Shown piece after piece: positions 18,475-21,566 of a DNA stretch of 21,566 nucleotides (positions are counted from its first letter, which is position 1; every line of letters starts with the position of its first letter). This DNA comes from Spirogloea muscicola (taxonomy: Eukaryota; Streptophyta; Zygnematophyceae; Spirogloeales; Spirogloeaceae): positions 1,117,845 to 1,139,410 of the forward strand of contig WELB01000011.1 in assembly GCA_009602725.1 (NCBI GenBank), given 5' to 3'. A program made the translations under genes and the position numbers. Below the pieces are notes generated by a model. That model made no database searches. It had not been told where the DNA came from and saw nothing but the letters and a program-made list of their open reading frames with translations.

Positions 18475-18769
18475 TTTTGCTAGACCCCCTTCTCTATGGG
18501 CGAGCATTTTATTTACATAGGGAGCAGAGCGAAAGCGCGACTGGAAGCTCCACTAGTGGTGAGCACACACGAGTTAGACAGGCTTCTTCAGAAGCCGGAA
18601 GAAAGTGCTCGCCCATTTGAGAATAGGGGCTGGAAAAGCCAGCCCATAAATGAATCAACAAAGGACGAGAAGGGGGCCAGGGGAAGCGCTAAGAAAAACA
18701 AGCACACAAAGAAACAAAGCAGCTACGAAACACTTAGTAACTGTTGCTGTTTAACCTGCTAAGCAGCCG
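18308..18769. mobile_element. Foldback (long inverted repeat) element, non-autonomous
   Basis: The left arm 18308-18474 is matched in inverted orientation by 18598-18769. Shared blocks include GGCTGCTTAGCAGG, CGTAGCTGCTTTGTTTCTTT, GTGTGCTTGTTTTTCTTAGC, GCGCTTCCCCTGGCCCCC and GGGCGAGCACTTTCTTC. The spacer is about 120 bp and holds a third partial module (TATGGGCGAGCATTTT, about 18496-18511). No transposase or reverse transcriptase is encoded. This fits a foldback/MITE-like element or a head-to-head pair of repeat copies. I did not see a convincing target-site duplication. Confidence 0.7.
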
Positions 18770-18775
18770 GAGGAC

Positions 18776-20142
18776 TGCCCCGGAAAAGAGAAAAGCCGGA
18801 GGCCCGTCGGCTTTTGCTCAGGGTGAAACTTCGTGTATGAGGGGGCGCGCCAAGCACGCCGATGAAGGACAAGGGTCCGCACGGACCGCGGGCTTAGCGG
18901 AAGCGCATGCTGGAGCACCAAGCATTGTGGTGCCCTAATATACCCTACGCATAAGTGGAGGGCGGGAAGAGGCCGAAGAAACTCTTCCAAGGGGGCGATT
19001 GGTGTGAAAGGCCAGCCCAATAAGGGTATGGACAAGGTCCAAAGCCCTTCCAGAAAGAGGCGGTGGCTATTAAAGGCCAGCCTAAAAGAAGAAAGTGCTC
19101 GCCCCTAAAAGAGGATGGACAAGGTCCGGGAAAGCCCAAATACGGAAGTCGAACCACTGAGCAAACAAGTGGCTACTGTGCAAGGCACTCAGTAAACCCT
19201 TTATTTTAGATAGTGAGCTGGAATGCTGCAGCTGGCGAGCAATTTCCTTCGCCAATACAATGAGGTGGTATTTAAGGCACAGCTAGCACGCAAAGTTGAA
19301 CGACTGAGGTCGCCTCAGCGAGCACGTGGCACTGCTACCAGACTGCTGAGCCTTTCGCCCCTCTTGTCAGGCCACCGCTCTTAGCTGAAGCAAGCAAGCG
19401 GAAGGGAGGAGAGTGACCTGAGCATCCTGAGCATTTGGCACAAGGCAGGGGCCGCACGCGGGCAGCCATGGCCTGCCTCGTCTTGGCGCCCTTCCTTACA
19501 GATCAGGCCATACCACGGTGGCGAAATGCAGTGCTGCACGGTGCTGCCATACTACAGCAAGCCAATGGGTTGATATGTGAAACAGGAACAAAAGTACGAA
19601 CCACAACAAGCTGGCGCGATTGTGCAGGCGCAACTATTGCAAACTTGCCTTCTGTTGTGCACTTTGTGGCTGTTGCCAAGTGGCAAGAAAAGTCAATGTT
19701 GCATGAAGCTTTAGCAGGGCACAAGCCCCTCGTAGGCAGCACATTGACAGCTGCCGGTGCTCCTGCTGCCATGACCTTCCATCGTTGCATATAGCTGGCC
19801 TATCAATGTGATGGACCTTCTGACAGTTCGCCAATCCCTGTGGAGTAGGGTGTGAGATCTTAGCCTGCAGCTATGTAATTTGGCTGCCTAATGTTGGCAG
19901 ATCTGACGAGGAGTAGGGCAGTGGCCCCTAGGTTGTCCCCGTCACTTTGACAGGTGCGACTGACCCAGGAAAATTGTTGAGGCCTTCACGTACATAACAA
20001 AGGGAGAAAGGGAACCGGCACCTTGCTGTACAAGCTATTTAGAGATGTATCTAATCTTCCACGGCTTGATCACCCAACCCAAGCAAAGGCTAAAATGGCC
20101 AGCTTAAGGCCCAAGGATGGCCGGCCTAAGGCTGGCGTCCCC
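18776..20142. other. Gene-poor stretch with repeat fragments
   Basis: From 19007 to 19133 there are more inverted repeat modules (described separately). At 18874-18887 there is a short hairpin, GGTCCG-CA-CGGACC. From about 19200 to 20142 the sequence has ordinary composition. A 119-codon frame is open on the plus strand (19435-19794) and a 95-codon frame on the minus strand (19503-19790), with no recognisable domain and no plausible splice partners. The right end should be the 3' UTR of MED18. Confidence 0.5.
19007..19133 (-). repeat. Dispersed-repeat modules, inverted copies E
   Basis: Two tandem-like units in inverted orientation each carry AAAGGCCAGCC (19007-19018 and 19072-19083) and ATGGACAAGGTCC (about 19027-19040 and 19112-19125). 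The second also has GAAGAAAGTGCTCGCCC (19088-19104). The spacing suggests a duplicated composite of the same modules found at 1-190 and 17.9-18.8 kb. Confidence 0.7.
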
Positions 20143-21473
20143 TCAGTTGCTGCCGACTCCAGAAGCAATGGCAGCCGCAGCCGTGGCAGCAGTAGGGACC
20201 AGGCCAGTGGCCACGCCAGGCTTGGAGAGCCGCAGGAGCCTGCACAAGCCCAAAGCCCGACTTCTCGACTTGAGCCCAGTGGCAGGGGCTTGGGAAGCGC
20301 CCATGCTTGAAAATGTACCACAATGGAACCTTTACCTTGCTCACGCTAGGTCATGGATAGGGGCGCTACTCAGATGATATGAACAGCCAATGGCCCAAAA
20401 AAATTTCTATATCGGCCGACTGAGGGATAGGACGGCAGCTCATGTGAGCGACTCACGGTGCAAGGTGCTCGGCAAAGTTCGTCAGAGCGGCGACGCCCTC
20501 TGAGTAGTTCTCCGAGGTTGCTGTTGCTGTGATGTCAACCACTTGGTATTCGGGGGCTACTGGCACGGCGTTGTCAATAGAGTGCAGCTTCGGCAGCCGG
20601 TGGACGGTGGTCACTGCAATACGGAGCGGCAAGCGACCACTGCGGTAAAAGAAGGCCAGGCCCGTGCGCAGGAACTCCTAGTTCAGCTTGAAGCCGGTGG
20701 CAAGGAGGAAGTGCAGCGCGTTGCTGCTTATGGCAGTCTCCACGACGGACCGCACAACCGCCAGGAGCTGGTCAGCCCCGGCGCCCCGCATGGCCCCTCC
20801 CACGTGGCGCAGTGTCCTGCCCCACAAGTGGTCAAAGCTATGAACCTATGTCTTCTGCGCTGCTGCCGCCGGTACAGAGCAAGTCCAGTGGTACTATAGC
20901 AGCTTATGCCAGGCTAAGGCCACGGAATGTGCACGACATGAGAGTGAAGGCGTGCATTCAAGAAGACAAGCGCTTTGATGCGATTGGTGAACCAAGCGAG
21001 CGCCAAGGCTGCTGCCTCACCATGCAGGAGACGGGCCGTCGAGAGAGCACAGGAGGCGCACCTCCGAAAGCGCCAACCCTGCAATGGCGGCGCAACAAAA
21101 GCAAGCTCCGTGAGCAGCACGGAGAAGGGAGCTGGACTGCCGTGGAGCGAGTCCATGAAGGACTCATCGAACGGCGGCGGCTTCAAAGGTGCGGCGCAAC
21201 AAAGGAGCCCATCTGGGGTGTCTCAACGCCACCTTCGCCTCAGGGAGGGCGTGCCGTGGAGCTCATCTGCTCACTGAAGAAGGAGCAGCAGCTGCAGCCC
21301 GAGCTGCGGCGGGGCTGCGGCGCGCGCGGGGACGCACCGACAGTGGGAAGCGTCTTGAGGACCAGCTCGTGCACGCGGATGGCCTCCGGCTCGCCGCCGC
21401 ACAGCCCCTCCAGCAGCTCCCGCAGCGCCTCCGCGTGCTGGCGGCGACGCGCGCGGGGCGAGCGAGCCGTCAT
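20143..21473 (-). CDS. MED18: Mediator complex subunit MED18, with an in-frame TAG
   Basis: I predict four GT-AG exons: 21473-21338, 21078-21021, 20816-20457 and 20239-20143, 217 codons including the final TGA, close to the plant MED18 length. Signature stretches are: ALRELLEGLCGGEPEAIRVH; LALSEVRLLCSLDGPSPAW; TLRHVGGAMRGAGADQLLAV; FYRSGRLPLRIAVTTVH; HSIDNAVPVAPEYQVVDITA; and the plant-type tail LLRLSKPGVATGLVPTAA. MED18 belongs to the Mediator head module and contacts RNA polymerase II initiation machinery in the nucleus. Codon 111 (20680-20678) is TAG, within GFKLN-stop-EFLRTG, where relatives have a sense codon. No intron can remove it without deleting conserved sequence. It may be a sequencing error, a nonsense allele or a genuine loss. 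The ATG at 21473 is the first methionine inside genomic sequence; upstream in-frame codons run into the adapter at the contig end. Confidence 0.88.
20678..20680 (-). other. Premature TAG in MED18
   Basis: The minus-strand codons read AAG CTG AAC TAG GAG TTC CTG. Conserved sequence resumes immediately in the same frame and continues for about 105 codons to the natural end, so this is a point change and not a frame error. Confidence 0.85.
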
Positions 21474-21548
21474 GGCCGCCGCAGGCGAGTAAGCGGCGGC
21501 CGCGGCGGCAGTCCACCCCCCGGGCCCGCTCGCACGGCGCTCGGCTCG

Positions 21549-21566
21549 AGATCGGAAGAGCACACG
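21549..21566 (+). other. Illumina TruSeq adapter remnant
   Basis: The last 18 bases, AGATCGGAAGAGCACACG, are the start of the standard Illumina read-1 adapter. They are not genomic. The apparent open frame reaching the right end on the minus strand takes its first residues (LFRSR) from this adapter. Confidence 0.97.

Noticed and set aside
17860-19150. CRISPR-like array from the recurring 17-nt module
   Set aside because: Copies are in both orientations, irregularly spaced and without uniform spacers. This is a eukaryotic dispersed repeat.
19130-19165. tRNA-like stretch on the minus strand (GCTCAGTGGTTCGACTTCC)
   Set aside because: It resembles a D-arm/A-box, but there is no acceptor stem, anticodon arm or properly spaced B-box. 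A tRNA-derived SINE head is conceivable but not supported.
19435-19794. 119-codon plus-strand frame and 95-codon minus-strand frame
   Set aside because: No recognisable motif, mutual antisense overlap and no splice partners. Possible non-coding transcript, but nothing in the sequence supports one.
20453-20455. TGA read as the end of MED18 after EHLAP
   Set aside because: It is part of a good donor (GTGAGTC). Splicing to 20239 restores the plant-type tail LLRLSKPGVATGLVPTAA in frame.
20678-20680. TAG reassigned to glutamine, as in some ulvophytes
   Set aside because: DEG15 ends with TAG immediately after a canonical SRL signal, and no other conserved exon contains an internal TAG or TAA.

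Overview
The window looks like nuclear DNA from a green alga (Chlorophyta, possibly Trebouxiophyceae or Chlorophyceae; the sequence does not let me go further). The reasons are: six intron-rich genes whose closest remembered relatives are plant or algal proteins; exon-dense GC-rich coding blocks alternating with AT-richer introns that end in TTGCAG- or TGCAG-type acceptors; alanine-rich N-termini; and plant-type peroxisomal and Mediator genes. It is a draft short-read contig. It starts inside a dispersed repeat, has one N at 8026, and ends in an Illumina adapter remnant (21549-21566).

Layout. 1-190: a copy of a dispersed repeat. 972-3626 (-): GT23/FUT8-like glycosyltransferase, 6 exons. 5053-8031 (-): saccharopine-dehydrogenase-like oxidoreductase, 7 exons with a one-base frameshift. 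8081-13268 (+): DEG15-type peroxisomal processing protease, 13 exons, ending in the PTS1 tripeptide SRL. 13779-15582 (-): conserved plant/algal multi-pass membrane protein, 5 exons. 16548-17773 (-): pyruvoyl-dependent arginine decarboxylase with an N-terminal extension, 3 exons. 17860-19150: a cluster of the dispersed repeat, including a foldback element at 18308-18769. 20143-21473 (-): Mediator subunit MED18, 4 exons, with an in-frame TAG.

All exon models were built by hand. For each I looked for donors and acceptors that keep reading phase and restore family-specific protein motifs. Most junctions are GT-AG. One, and possibly a second, appears to be GC-AG. The only frame break inside a coding exon is in the saccharopine-dehydrogenase-like gene at 7122/7123, and the only internal stop is in MED18 at 20678-20680.

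The genes do not form a pathway. They are ordinary housekeeping neighbours: peroxisomal proteolysis, polyamine synthesis, protein glycosylation and transcription. The most interesting points are: (i) the head-to-head overlap of the DEG15 and saccharopine-dehydrogenase-like 5' ends, where one GC-rich block can encode polyalanine on both strands between two CATG start sites; (ii) a plastid-type N-terminus on a prokaryotic-style pyruvoyl arginine decarboxylase with a Thr-Ser self-cleavage pair; (iii) a FUT8-like enzyme in a green-lineage genome; and (iv) a modular repeat family with a foldback member and a copy inside a DEG15 intron. I found no convincing rRNA, tRNA or CRISPR array and no autonomous transposon.
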